Shown: positions 5,802-13,410 of the stretch, piece by piece
Layout of the letters: each line of letters starts with the position of its first letter
Numbering within the stretch: position 1 is the stretch's first letter
Assembly (NCBI GenBank): GCA_020059765.1
Contig: JAGVBM010000308.1
Location: forward strand, 1 to 19,380
Reading direction: 5' to 3'
DNA from: Bacillota bacterium
Lineage (GTDB): Bacteria > Bacillota > Bacilli > Tumebacillales > Effusibacillaceae
Length of the DNA: 19,380 nucleotides
Position numbers and translations under genes: made by a program
The notes under the pieces: generated by a model
What the model saw: the letters and a program-made list of their open reading frames with translations, nothing else
What the model was told of the DNA's origin: nothing
Database searches by the model: none

Positions 5802-7382
5802 ATGAGCAAATTGCAGCTTGATCCGGAAGTGATCGCACGCGCGCGGCGGGCGGCAGCCGCGATCGCAGATGAAGCGGCCCGGTTTATTGAAAAACGAAGT
5901 ACAGTGGCCATTGAGCGGACCGTACTGCGTCTGCTCGGATTGGACGGCGTCGATGCGGACGGAGTCCCGCTGCCCAATGTGGTCATTGAACATGTCCAAG
6001 CACAAGGACGCTTGGCAGAAGGTGTCGTTCGTCCGGTGGTTAATGCAGTGCTGCAGACAGGCTGGTCGGTGCAAACTGTCGGTGAGGCGGTCGCGGCCGG
6101 GAACCTGAACTTGTTTGCGATTGAACAGGCGCCGGAAAAAGAGATTCGGACTAGAGCAGAAGAACTGGCGCGGGAAGCATTGAACCGCATCCGCCGAAAC
6201 CGGGAACGCCGGGACGAACTGCTTGCGGCATATGGGGATCAACCGAAGCCCTATGTGTACGTGATTGTGGCAACGGGAAACATCTATGAGGATGTGGTGC
6301 AAGCCCGGGCGGCAGCCCGGCAAGGAGCGGATATTATCGCGGTGATTCGGTCGACCGGCCAGTCATTGCTTGATTACGTGCCGTTCGGTCCGACGACCGA
6401 GGGATTTGGCGGCACGTTCGCGACACAGGCCAATTTTCAGATTATGCGGCAGGCGCTGGATCAAGTGGGCGCAGAATTAGGTCGCTACATCCGCCTGTGC
6501 AATTACTGTTCGGGACTGTGCATGCCGGAGATCGCGGCGATGGGGGCTTTTGAACGGCTGGATGTCATGCTGAACGATGCTTTATACGGCATCCTGTTCC
6601 GTGACATCAATATGCAGCGGACATTGGTCGACCAGAACTTTTCACGGATGATCAACGCCTGTGCGGGCGTCATTATCAATACGGGAGAGGACAATTATTT
6701 GACAACGGCAGACGCTGTGGAAGCGGCGCATACGGTTTTGGCATCGCAATTTATCAATGAACAGCTGGCGTTGTCGGCAGGACTGAAAGAAGAACAAATG
6801 GGATTGGGACACGCGTTTGAGATGAATCCGGAAATTGAAGACGGATTTTTGCTGGAAATTGCGCAAGCGCAATTGGCAAGGGAAATTTTTCCGAATGCTC
6901 CGCTCAAATACATGCCGCCGACGAAGCATATGACAGGCAATATTTTTCGTGGGCATGTGCAGGATACCCTGTTCAATTTGGCGGGAATTATGACCGGTCA
7001 GGGAATCCAATTGCTCGGCATGATGACGGAAGCGATTCACACGCCGCTGATTCATGAGCGGCAGCTGGCGATTGAAGCGGCCCGCTATGTGTTTAATAAC
7101 GCCCGGCATCTGGCTGGCGAGATCGAATTTAAAGCGGACGGCATGATTGCCCGCCGGGCGCAGCAGGTATTGGAGCAGGCGGCAGATTTGCTGGAGGAAA
7201 TAGAAGCCATCGGCTTGTTTCAAGCCCTGTCAAAAGGAATCTTTGCCGATGTGAAACGGAGCATGACGGGCGGCAAAGGATTGGACGGTGTGTTTGAACG
7301 GGCAGACACCTACTTCAACCCGATTGAGACCCTGCTCCGACAGGAATTGAATCTGCCGGGGGGAAAGGAGGGAGACGCATGA
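5802..7382 (+). CDS. kamD: Lysine 5,6-aminomutase (D-lysine/L-beta-lysine 5,6-aminomutase), alpha subunit
   Basis: KamD is the large catalytic TIM-barrel subunit of the adenosylcobalamin- and PLP-dependent enzyme that moves the terminal amino group of beta-lysine to give 3,5-diaminohexanoate. The 526-residue product matches the family length (about 515-520) and contains the family-like stretches VPFGPTTEGFGGTF (about residues 191-204) and MPPTKHMTGNIFRG (about 370-383). The start is ATG 5802 with AAAGGAGG at 5788-5795; a TTG at 5742 is in frame but has no site. Its stop overlaps the kamE start (ATGA, 7379-7382), so subunit synthesis is probably coupled. The B12-binding domain is on KamE, which separates this enzyme from ornithine 4,5-aminomutase, whose large subunit carries it. 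Confidence 0.95.
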   Translation: MSKLQLDPEVIARARRAAAAIADEAARFIEKRSTVAIERTVLRLLGLDGVDADGVPLPNVVIEHVQAQGRLAEGVVRPVVNAVLQTGWSVQTVGEAVAAGNLNLFAIEQAPEKEIRTRAEELAREALNRIRRNRERRDELLAAYGDQPKPYVYVIVATGNIYEDVVQARAAARQGADIIAVIRSTGQSLLDYVPFGPTTEGFGGTFATQANFQIMRQALDQVGAELGRYIRLCNYCSGLCMPEIAAMGAFERLDVMLNDALYGILFRDINMQRTLVDQNFSRMINACAGVIINTGEDNYLTTADAVEAAHTVLASQFINEQLALSAGLKEEQMGLGHAFEMNPEIEDGFLLEIAQAQLAREIFPNAPLKYMPPTKHMTGNIFRGHVQDTLFNLAGIMTGQGIQLLGMMTEAIHTPLIHERQLAIEAARYVFNNARHLAGEIEFKADGMIARRAQQVLEQAADLLEEIEAIGLFQALSKGIFADVKRSMTGGKGLDGVFERADTYFNPIETLLRQELNLPGGKEGDA

Positions 7383-8131
7383 AACCGGATCTTGCCCGGA
7401 TTCGTCCCTACGGGGACGCGATGGATGACGGGATTGTCCAACTGAGTTTCTCCCTTCCCCTGCCCTGCGGCGAAGAAGCAAAAGAAGCCGCGCGGCAATT
7501 GGCGGCCCAAATGGGTCTGAGCGAACCGCAAGTGGTGCATGCGCAGGATCTGGGAGAAGGCTTCACATTTCTCGTCTTGTACGGAAATAGCAGGCATACG
7601 GTGGATGCGACAAAGATTCGGGTGGTCAAACCGAGTACAGAGCACATGGGGTTTGACGAAATCAACCAATTCATCCGTGACAAAATCGGCCGGACAATCG
7701 TTGTGCTCGGTGCCTGCACGGGAACGGACGCGCATACGGTCGGCATCGATGCGATCATGAACATGAAAGGATACGCGGGGGAATACGGATTGGAACGGTA
7801 TCCGATGATCGAGGCGCATAACCTGGGAGCGCAGGTGGACAACGAAGATCTGCTGGCAAAAGCGATTGAATTGAATGCGGATGCGATCCTCGTGTCGCAG
7901 GTTGTCACCCAGAAAGATGTGCATTTGCCAAATTTAACGCGGCTTGTGGACTTGTTGGAAGCAGAGGGAATTCGTTCCAAGGTGGTGCTGGTGTGCGGGG
8001 GTCCCCGAATTTCTCACGAACTGGCGTTGGAGTTGGGATATGATGCGGGATTCGGACCGGGAACCCTGGCGCCGGAAGTCGCGACCTTCATCGTACAAGA
8101 AATGGTTGAGAGAATGAGAAAGACTGTGTAA
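7379..8131 (+). CDS. kamE: Lysine 5,6-aminomutase, beta (cobalamin-binding) subunit
   Basis: KamE carries adenosylcobalamin and, in the known structure, the lysine that forms an internal aldimine with PLP. The 250-residue protein has the base-off B12 motif DxHxxG as DAHTVG (117-122, His119) and Lys130 eleven residues later, the same spacing as His133/Lys144 in the Clostridium sticklandii enzyme. The C-terminal half is a Rossmann-like B12 fold with LVSQVVTQKD and VLVCGGPRI. The start overlaps kamD by four bases. I see no clear terminator after its TAA, so some read-through toward the beta-oxidation operon is possible. Confidence 0.95.
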   Translation: MKPDLARIRPYGDAMDDGIVQLSFSLPLPCGEEAKEAARQLAAQMGLSEPQVVHAQDLGEGFTFLVLYGNSRHTVDATKIRVVKPSTEHMGFDEINQFIRDKIGRTIVVLGACTGTDAHTVGIDAIMNMKGYAGEYGLERYPMIEAHNLGAQVDNEDLLAKAIELNADAILVSQVVTQKDVHLPNLTRLVDLLEAEGIRSKVVLVCGGPRISHELALELGYDAGFGPGTLAPEVATFIVQEMVERMRKTV

Positions 8132-8380
8132 AACGGACCTTAATGAGATACGGGGAATCTAGCGCGATTTTATTCTGAATGGTCATTCATTTTTACTCTG
8201 GCAAATCTTCCGGCAATACGTTATATGTATTACTAGGGAATTTATTTTTTTGATCCAAATCTACCGTGCGTTTGGTTTGACGATCGGAGACCGGTGAAGC
8301 GGTCAGAAACCGGTGAACCGGAGTGAATTAGCGAACAAGCTCATACAGGAATAAATAGATAGAAAAAGGAGTTGGGGGAT
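8132..8380. other. Intergenic region between kamE and the beta-oxidation operon
   Basis: About 250 bases separate the two operons. They contain the palindrome at 8176-8189, AT-rich sequence to about 8260, and a GC-richer stretch where ACCGGTGAA is repeated (8290-8298 and 8309-8317) among CGGT/CGGA variants. I found no consensus sigma-A or sigma-54 promoter and no strong terminator hairpin. AAGGAG at 8366-8371 serves the next gene. Confidence 0.6.
8176..8189. promoter_or_regulatory. Palindromic operator, possibly FadR/TetR-type
   Basis: TGAATGGTCATTCA is a perfect inverted repeat of TGAATG with a two-base spacer. The half-sites are those I recall for the Bacillus subtilis FadR box (TGAATG...CATTCA), a TetR-family repressor of beta-oxidation released by long-chain acyl-CoA. 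The spacer is shorter here than in that box, so a different TetR-family repressor may use it. Its place ahead of a beta-oxidation operon supports a regulatory role. Confidence 0.5.
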
Positions 8381-10399
8381 ATGGACTGGATTCGGATTTT
8401 GCTGTTCCTGGCCGTGGCAACGGCCTCAGTGTATCTGTTCTGGACAGCACTCTACCGCAAGTACCAGTACCTGATGGTGGGAGAGCCGGAACAACGGCCG
8501 GAAGGAAGAGACGAACGGATTCGTTCTTTGTTCCGCGACGTACTGTTTCAGAAAAAAGTGATGGCGGAGCCTGCCGGAATCGGTCATGCTTTCATCTTTT
8601 GGGGATTCATCGTACTGTCCTTCGGAACTTTGGAATTTATCGCGGATCATATTTTCGGAACCCATCTGTTGTGGATCGGAACGGCCGATTGGTTTGTATT
8701 CATGCATGAACTGTTTTCCATGTTCGTGCTGGTGGCGATTGCGATCGCTGCCGGCCGTCGTTATTTCATTAAACCGATGCGGCTCGATGAAACGGCAGAA
8801 GCCTATATCATTCTCGGATTGATCGGCGGGCTTGTGATCTCCGACTTGTTGGCGGCAGGTCTTGATGTTGCGCTTACCGGCGAAGTGCCCGGTTGGGAAG
8901 CGCCTGTGGCTGCCGGATTGGGAAGCCTGTTTATCGGCGGCAGCGAAACGGTGCTGACGGTTGCCAAAGAATTATGGGTATGGATTCACCTTGGCTTCCT
9001 GTTTGCTTTCCTGATCTTTATTCCCCGGTCGAAACATCTGCACATGATCGGGGCGGTATTCAATACGTATTTCCGTCGCCTGAACCCGCCAGGGCGCATG
9101 CGCACCTTGGACCTGTCAGACGAATCGGTGGAAGAATTCGGTGTCGGGCGAATTGACCAGTTCACTTGGAAACAGCTGCTCGACGGATATGCCTGCACCG
9201 AATGCGGGCGCTGTCATGTAAACTGTCCGGCGACTCTGTCCGGCAAACCGCTGTCGCCGAAGTATCTGATTCTCAAGATGCGAGACCATCTGACCGAAGT
9301 GGGCGACCAAATGTTGAACGGCAAATTGGCAACGGCTGCCGCCGGAGCGGGTGCCAATGCGGAAGTGGCGGCGACGTCCGTACAGGAACTGCCGATGTTA
9401 ATCGGCAATGTATACAGCGAAGATGAGATTTGGGCATGTACGACTTGCCGGGCTTGTGAGGAAGCGTGTCCGGTGTACAACGAACACGTCGACAAAATCA
9501 TGGACCTGCGCCGATACATGGTATTGACCGAAGGAAAGGCAAGCGCTGAAGTGAACCGCGCATTTCAAAACTTGGAGCGCCAATCGAACGAGTGGGGTCA
9601 AAATCGCAATACCCGCGCCGATTGGGCAAAAGATTTGAATGTGCGGACGATGGCAGAAGTGAACGGTGAAGTGGAATATCTGTTCTATGTGGGGTCCGCG
9701 GCTTCTTTTGACCCTCGAAACCAAAAGATTGCCGTTGCGTTTGTGAATCTGTTGAATAAGGCGGGAGTGGATTTCGCGATCCTCGGCAAAGAAGAGGAGA
9801 GTGACGGGGATTCGGCCCGCCGCCTGGGAAATGAGTTCCTGTACCAGTCGCTGGCGGAGGCGAACGTTGAGATCTTTAAAGAGTACAACGTGAAAAAGAT
9901 TCTAACCACCGACCCCCATGCGTACAACACATTCAAAAACGAATATCCGGAGTTTGGTTTTGCTGCGGAAGTGCTGCATGCATCCGAATTGCTCGCCAAA
10001 CTGATCGATGAAGGCAAGCTGGTGCCGACAAAAGAAGTGAACGAAGTCATTACGTACCATGATTCCTGCTATTTGGGCCGTTACAACGGGGTTTACGACG
10101 CTCCCCGCTACATTCTGGAGAAAATTCCGGGCATCAAATTGATGGAAATGGAACGCAGCAGAGAACGCGGCATGTGCTGCGGCGCTGGCGGCGGTTCCTT
10201 CTGGAAAGAGGAACTGGCGGGCACGGACCGGATCAACGTGCTGCGGACGGAGCAGGCGTTGGAGACGGGGTGCTCCGCGATTGGTACGGCATGTCCCTAT
10301 TGCATGACGATGATGATCGACGGAACAAAAGCGAAAGGTGTCGAAGAACAGATCAATACCTATGATGTTGTGGAACTGTTGAATATGTCTGTCGCTTAA
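8381..10399 (+). CDS. fadF: FadF/EMO-like membrane Fe-S oxidoreductase (heterodisulfide reductase-related)
   Basis: Likely a membrane ETF:(methyl)menaquinone oxidoreductase, passing electrons from acyl-CoA dehydrogenases via ETF to quinone; this role is known for related EMO/DUF224 proteins and inferred here. Of 672 residues, the first 220 hold about five membrane helices (near 4-24, 68-90, 104-125, 142-162, 195-215), NarI-like, with His69, His109 and His203 as possible heme ligands. Two [4Fe-4S] motifs follow: CTECGRCHVNC (272-282) and CTTCRACEEAC (353-363). The C-terminal CCG domain has Cys563, CC at 599-600, Cys631, Cys638 and Cys641. The preceding CCG-like repeat (about 432-530) has no cysteine. 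An alanine-rich insert (about 317-333) lies between the clusters. The start is ATG 8381 with AAGGAG nine bases before it. B. subtilis fadF lies in the same neighbourhood as acdA-rpoE-pyrG. Confidence 0.88.
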   Translation: MDWIRILLFLAVATASVYLFWTALYRKYQYLMVGEPEQRPEGRDERIRSLFRDVLFQKKVMAEPAGIGHAFIFWGFIVLSFGTLEFIADHIFGTHLLWIGTADWFVFMHELFSMFVLVAIAIAAGRRYFIKPMRLDETAEAYIILGLIGGLVISDLLAAGLDVALTGEVPGWEAPVAAGLGSLFIGGSETVLTVAKELWVWIHLGFLFAFLIFIPRSKHLHMIGAVFNTYFRRLNPPGRMRTLDLSDESVEEFGVGRIDQFTWKQLLDGYACTECGRCHVNCPATLSGKPLSPKYLILKMRDHLTEVGDQMLNGKLATAAAGAGANAEVAATSVQELPMLIGNVYSEDEIWACTTCRACEEACPVYNEHVDKIMDLRRYMVLTEGKASAEVNRAFQNLERQSNEWGQNRNTRADWAKDLNVRTMAEVNGEVEYLFYVGSAASFDPRNQKIAVAFVNLLNKAGVDFAILGKEEESDGDSARRLGNEFLYQSLAEANVEIFKEYNVKKILTTDPHAYNTFKNEYPEFGFAAEVLHASELLAKLIDEGKLVPTKEVNEVITYHDSCYLGRYNGVYDAPRYILEKIPGIKLMEMERSRERGMCCGAGGGSFWKEELAGTDRINVLRTEQALETGCSAIGTACPYCMTMMIDGTKAKGVEEQINTYDVVELLNMSVA

Positions 10400-10416
10400 A
10401 ATGCAAGGTGAAGTCT

Positions 10417-10442
10417 CGGTCGGCCAACCGAATGGCCGACCG
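10417..10442. other. Intercistronic hairpin 1 (10-bp perfect stem)
   Basis: CGGTCGGCCA (10417-10426) pairs perfectly with TGGCCGACCG (10433-10442) around ACCGAA. There is no U-run, so it is more likely an mRNA processing or stability element than a simple terminator. Confidence 0.65.
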
Positions 10443-10446
10443 TTCG

Positions 10447-10499
10447 CCCGTTCGCAAGGACGGGTATTATGAATCGGCAAGAACCGAGCGACCGCTCGG
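10447..10499. other. Intercistronic hairpins 2 and 3
   Basis: CCCGT (10447-10451) pairs with ACGGG (10460-10464), and CCGAGCG (10484-10490) pairs with CGCTCGG (10493-10499; the inner pair probably opens to give a four-base loop). With hairpin 1 they fill the fadF-thiolase gap up to the ribosome-binding site. None has a U-run. Confidence 0.5.
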
Positions 10500-10530
10500 C
10501 GAAGTGAAATATCCGCAGGGAGGGAGCAAC

Positions 10531-11709
10531 ATGCAAAAAACAGTAATCGTAAGTACGACAAGAACCCCATTCGGCCGGTTTGGCGGGGTGCTGTCGCCGT
10601 TGGCAGCTGTCGATCTGGGCGCTGCGGCGATTCGCGGCGCCATGGAGCGAGCAGGAGTATCCCCGGAACAGGTGGACGAAGTGATCATGGGCATGGTGCT
10701 GCAGGGCGGAGCCGGTCAAATTCCGTCCCGGCAAGCCGCTCGTAAAGCAGGATTGCCTTGGACGACACCGACGGAAACGATCAACAAGGTGTGTGCATCC
10801 GGCATGCGGGCGGTTACTCTGGCCGACCAGATCATTCGCAGCGGCGATGCGTCAGTAGTGGTTGCCGGCGGTATGGAGTCGATGTCAAACGCACCCTATA
10901 TTTTGCCGAAAGCCCGTTGGGGCATGCGGATGGGCGATGCGCCTGCGATCGACCTGATGGCCTATGACGGACTGCGCTGCGCCTTCCATGATGTGCACAT
11001 GGCGGTTCACGGTTCCAACGTGGCGGCTGAATTCGGAATCACCCGGGAAGCGCAGGACGCCTGGGCGCTGCGTTCCCACCATCGGGCATTGGCGGCGATG
11101 GATGAAGGGCGCATGCAAGATGAGATTATACCGGTCGAAGTCCCCGGCAAAAAGGAAGCGGTCCTCGTCGACACCGATGAAGGACCGCGCCGCAACACGT
11201 CCTTGGAGCAATTGGCCGCATTGGCTCCCGTTTTCAAAAAGGACGGCACGGTCACTGCCGGTAATGCGCCGGGTGTGAATGACGGGGCGGCAGCCTTGGT
11301 CCTGATGGCGGAAGAGCGTGTCAAAGCCGATGGAATGAAGCCGCTTGCGACCATTCTCGGCCATGCGGAAGTGGGCGCCGATGCGCCTTACATCGCGACA
11401 ACTCCGGCGTTGGCCATTCAGAAACTGCTGGCCAAAACCGGATACAAACTGTCGGATATCGAGCTGTTTGAAGTGAACGAAGCGTTCGCGGCCGTCACCT
11501 TGACCTCCGGAAAAATGATCGGGTGGGACGACGAGAAAGTCAACGTGAATGGCGGCGCGATTGCCCTCGGTCATCCGATTGGCGCCAGCGGGGCACGTAT
11601 TATCGGAGCTCTGGTCCACGAATTGCGCCGACGGGGCGGTGGTCTCGGCATTGCGGCGATCTGTTCCGGGGCGGCGCAAGGGGATGCGATTCTGGTGCGG
11701 GTAGACTGA
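10531..11709 (+). CDS. Acetyl-CoA C-acetyltransferase (thiolase)
   Basis: A biosynthetic/degradative thiolase-family enzyme that splits acetoacetyl-CoA or longer 3-ketoacyl-CoA with CoA, closing the beta-oxidation cycle. The 392-residue protein has the acyl-accepting Cys88 (NKVCASGMRA), His348 (ALGHPIGASGAR) and Cys378 (CSGAAQGDA), matching the classical residues of Zoogloea thiolase in number and spacing. The start is ATG 10531 with AGGGAGGGAG at 10517-10526; upstream in-frame codons run through hairpins and are not used. It sits between fadF and the 3-hydroxyacyl-CoA dehydrogenase, as in mmg/fad-type operons. Substrate chain length cannot be read from the sequence. Confidence 0.94.
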   Translation: MQKTVIVSTTRTPFGRFGGVLSPLAAVDLGAAAIRGAMERAGVSPEQVDEVIMGMVLQGGAGQIPSRQAARKAGLPWTTPTETINKVCASGMRAVTLADQIIRSGDASVVVAGGMESMSNAPYILPKARWGMRMGDAPAIDLMAYDGLRCAFHDVHMAVHGSNVAAEFGITREAQDAWALRSHHRALAAMDEGRMQDEIIPVEVPGKKEAVLVDTDEGPRRNTSLEQLAALAPVFKKDGTVTAGNAPGVNDGAAALVLMAEERVKADGMKPLATILGHAEVGADAPYIATTPALAIQKLLAKTGYKLSDIELFEVNEAFAAVTLTSGKMIGWDDEKVNVNGGAIALGHPIGASGARIIGALVHELRRRGGGLGIAAICSGAAQGDAILVRVD

Positions 11710-11751
11710 TCGGCAGATCTATCAATTGCTTGTAAAGGAGAGAAGGAACGT

Positions 11752-12606
11752 ATGGACATTCGAACCATCATGGTGATCGGTGCCGGCCAAATGGGCAGCG
11801 GCATCGCGCAAGTGGCAGCGCAAACGGGATTGGAAGTGCGGCTCAACGACATCAAGGAAGAGTTCCTGCAGCGGGGTCTGGCGACCATCAGCAAAAACTT
11901 GACCCGGGACGTGGAGAAAGGCCGCAAATCGGAAGAGGAGAAACAGGCTGTTCTTTCCCGGATTCATCCGACCACCGACTTGAACGACGCACGCGATGTG
12001 CAGTTGGTGATTGAGGCTGCCGTCGAAAACATGGAAATCAAGAGCGATCTGTTCCGCAGACTGGACGCGATTGCACCGGCCGGCGCCATTTTGGCAACCA
12101 ACACTTCCTCCCTGCCGATCACGGAGATTGCAGCCGTCACCAACCGCCCGGAGCTGGTGATCGGGATGCACTTCATGAACCCGGTGCCGGTCATGAAACT
12201 GGTGGAAGTGATTCGCGGGCTTGCCACATCCGATGAAACCTATCAAACGATTGAGGAACTTTCCAAAAAAATGGGCAAGGTGCCGGTGGAAGTCAACGAT
12301 TTCCCTGGGTTTGTCTCCAACCGGATCCTGCTGCCGATGATCAACGAAGCGATTTATGCGGTGTATGAAGGGGTGGCAACGCCTGAAGCGGTCGACCAAG
12401 TGATGAAACTCGGCATGAACCACCCGATGGGGCCGTTGGAATTGGCCGATTTTATCGGATTGGACACCTGCCTGTCGATCATGGAAATCCTGCATGAAGG
12501 TCTCGGCGATTCCAAGTATCGTCCCTGTCCGCTGCTTCGCAAGTATGTAAAGGCGGGTTGGCTGGGTAAGAAAACGGGACGCGGATTCTATCAATACGAA
12601 GGGTAG
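11752..12606 (+). CDS. 3-hydroxybutyryl-CoA dehydrogenase
   Basis: An NAD(P)-dependent enzyme that oxidises 3-hydroxybutyryl-CoA to acetoacetyl-CoA or works in reverse. Its 284 residues are the usual length for the single-function Hbd/PaaH/MmgB group. The N-terminal Rossmann loop reads GAGQMGSGIA (10-19). The catalytic dyad is His140 (IGMHFMNP) and Glu152 (VEVI), with Ser119 (TNTSS) and Asn143 nearby. The C-terminal helical domain contains GRGFYQY. The start is ATG 11752 with AAAGGAG at 11734-11740 plus AGAAGGA closer in. Its TAG lies nine bases before the next start. Confidence 0.95.
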   Translation: MDIRTIMVIGAGQMGSGIAQVAAQTGLEVRLNDIKEEFLQRGLATISKNLTRDVEKGRKSEEEKQAVLSRIHPTTDLNDARDVQLVIEAAVENMEIKSDLFRRLDAIAPAGAILATNTSSLPITEIAAVTNRPELVIGMHFMNPVPVMKLVEVIRGLATSDETYQTIEELSKKMGKVPVEVNDFPGFVSNRILLPMINEAIYAVYEGVATPEAVDQVMKLGMNHPMGPLELADFIGLDTCLSIMEILHEGLGDSKYRPCPLLRKYVKAGWLGKKTGRGFYQYEG

Positions 12607-12615
12607 GGGAATCGC

Positions 12616-13398
12616 ATGGAATTTGACAATCTGCTGTTTGAAGTCGAAGATGGCGTCGCCGTTCTGACTTTAAACCGGCCGAAAGCGCTGAACTCGTTAA
12701 ATTCGGCTCTGTTGAACGAACTGTCGGAAGCGCTGGACCGGGTGGCGGAAGACGTTTCGATAAAAGTCTTGATTCTGACAGGAGCCGGTGAAAAAGCGTT
12801 TGTTGCCGGTGCGGACATTGCCGAAATGAAAGACAAAACGCCGCTGCAAGCGAGGGAATTTTCCCGGTTTGGCAACGCGATCTTTCTGAAGCTGGAACAG
12901 TTGCCGCAGCCGACGATTGCGGCGGTCAACGGATTCGCTCTGGGCGGCGGCTGCGAGTTGGCGATGGCCTGCGACCTGCGGATTGCTTCGACAACCGCGA
13001 AGTTCGGGCAACCGGAAGTAAACCTCGGCATCGTTGCCGGATTTGGCGGCACGCAGCGGCTGCCGCGGCTCGTCGGGGCCGGAATCGCCAAAGAACTGTT
13101 GATGACAGGCGAGATGATCAACGCGGAACGCGCGTATCAGACCGGACTGGCCAACCATGTGGCGGAACCGGACGATCTGCTGGCCAAGGCGCGAGAAATC
13201 GCGGACAAGATCAAATCGAAAGGTCAGTTGGCCGTCCAGTACAGCAAGCAATTGGTGAACGAAGGAATGAACATGGATTTGGAACGGGCGCTGTCCCTGG
13301 AATCCGAATCCTTCGGCGCGTTGTTTGGCACGGAAGACCGGTTGGAAGGAATGACCGCTTTTTTGGAAAAGCGGCCGGCTAATTTTCAAGGGAAATGA
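12616..13398 (+). CDS. Enoyl-CoA hydratase (crotonase)
   Basis: Adds water to trans-2-enoyl-CoA (for example crotonyl-CoA) to give the L-3-hydroxyacyl-CoA. The 260-residue crotonase-fold protein has both catalytic glutamates, Glu114 (GGGCELAMACD) and Glu134 (FGQPEVNLGI), twenty residues apart as in rat hydratase. The oxyanion-hole segments are GADIAEM (about 65-71) and GGG (about 110-112). Having both glutamates favours hydratase over isomerase. The ribosome site AGGGGA overlaps the preceding stop, so translation is probably coupled to the dehydrogenase. In this context it can handle crotonyl-CoA from fatty acids or, if the pathway is complete elsewhere, from lysine. Confidence 0.94.
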   Translation: MEFDNLLFEVEDGVAVLTLNRPKALNSLNSALLNELSEALDRVAEDVSIKVLILTGAGEKAFVAGADIAEMKDKTPLQAREFSRFGNAIFLKLEQLPQPTIAAVNGFALGGGCELAMACDLRIASTTAKFGQPEVNLGIVAGFGGTQRLPRLVGAGIAKELLMTGEMINAERAYQTGLANHVAEPDDLLAKAREIADKIKSKGQLAVQYSKQLVNEGMNMDLERALSLESESFGALFGTEDRLEGMTAFLEKRPANFQGK

Positions 13399-13410
13399 GG
13401 GACGAGCAGC

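Noticed and set aside
8289..8320. ACCGGTGAA repeats as a riboswitch or T-box
   Set aside because: There is no T-box sequence, specifier stem or terminator, and the repeats are too short to support a structured RNA.
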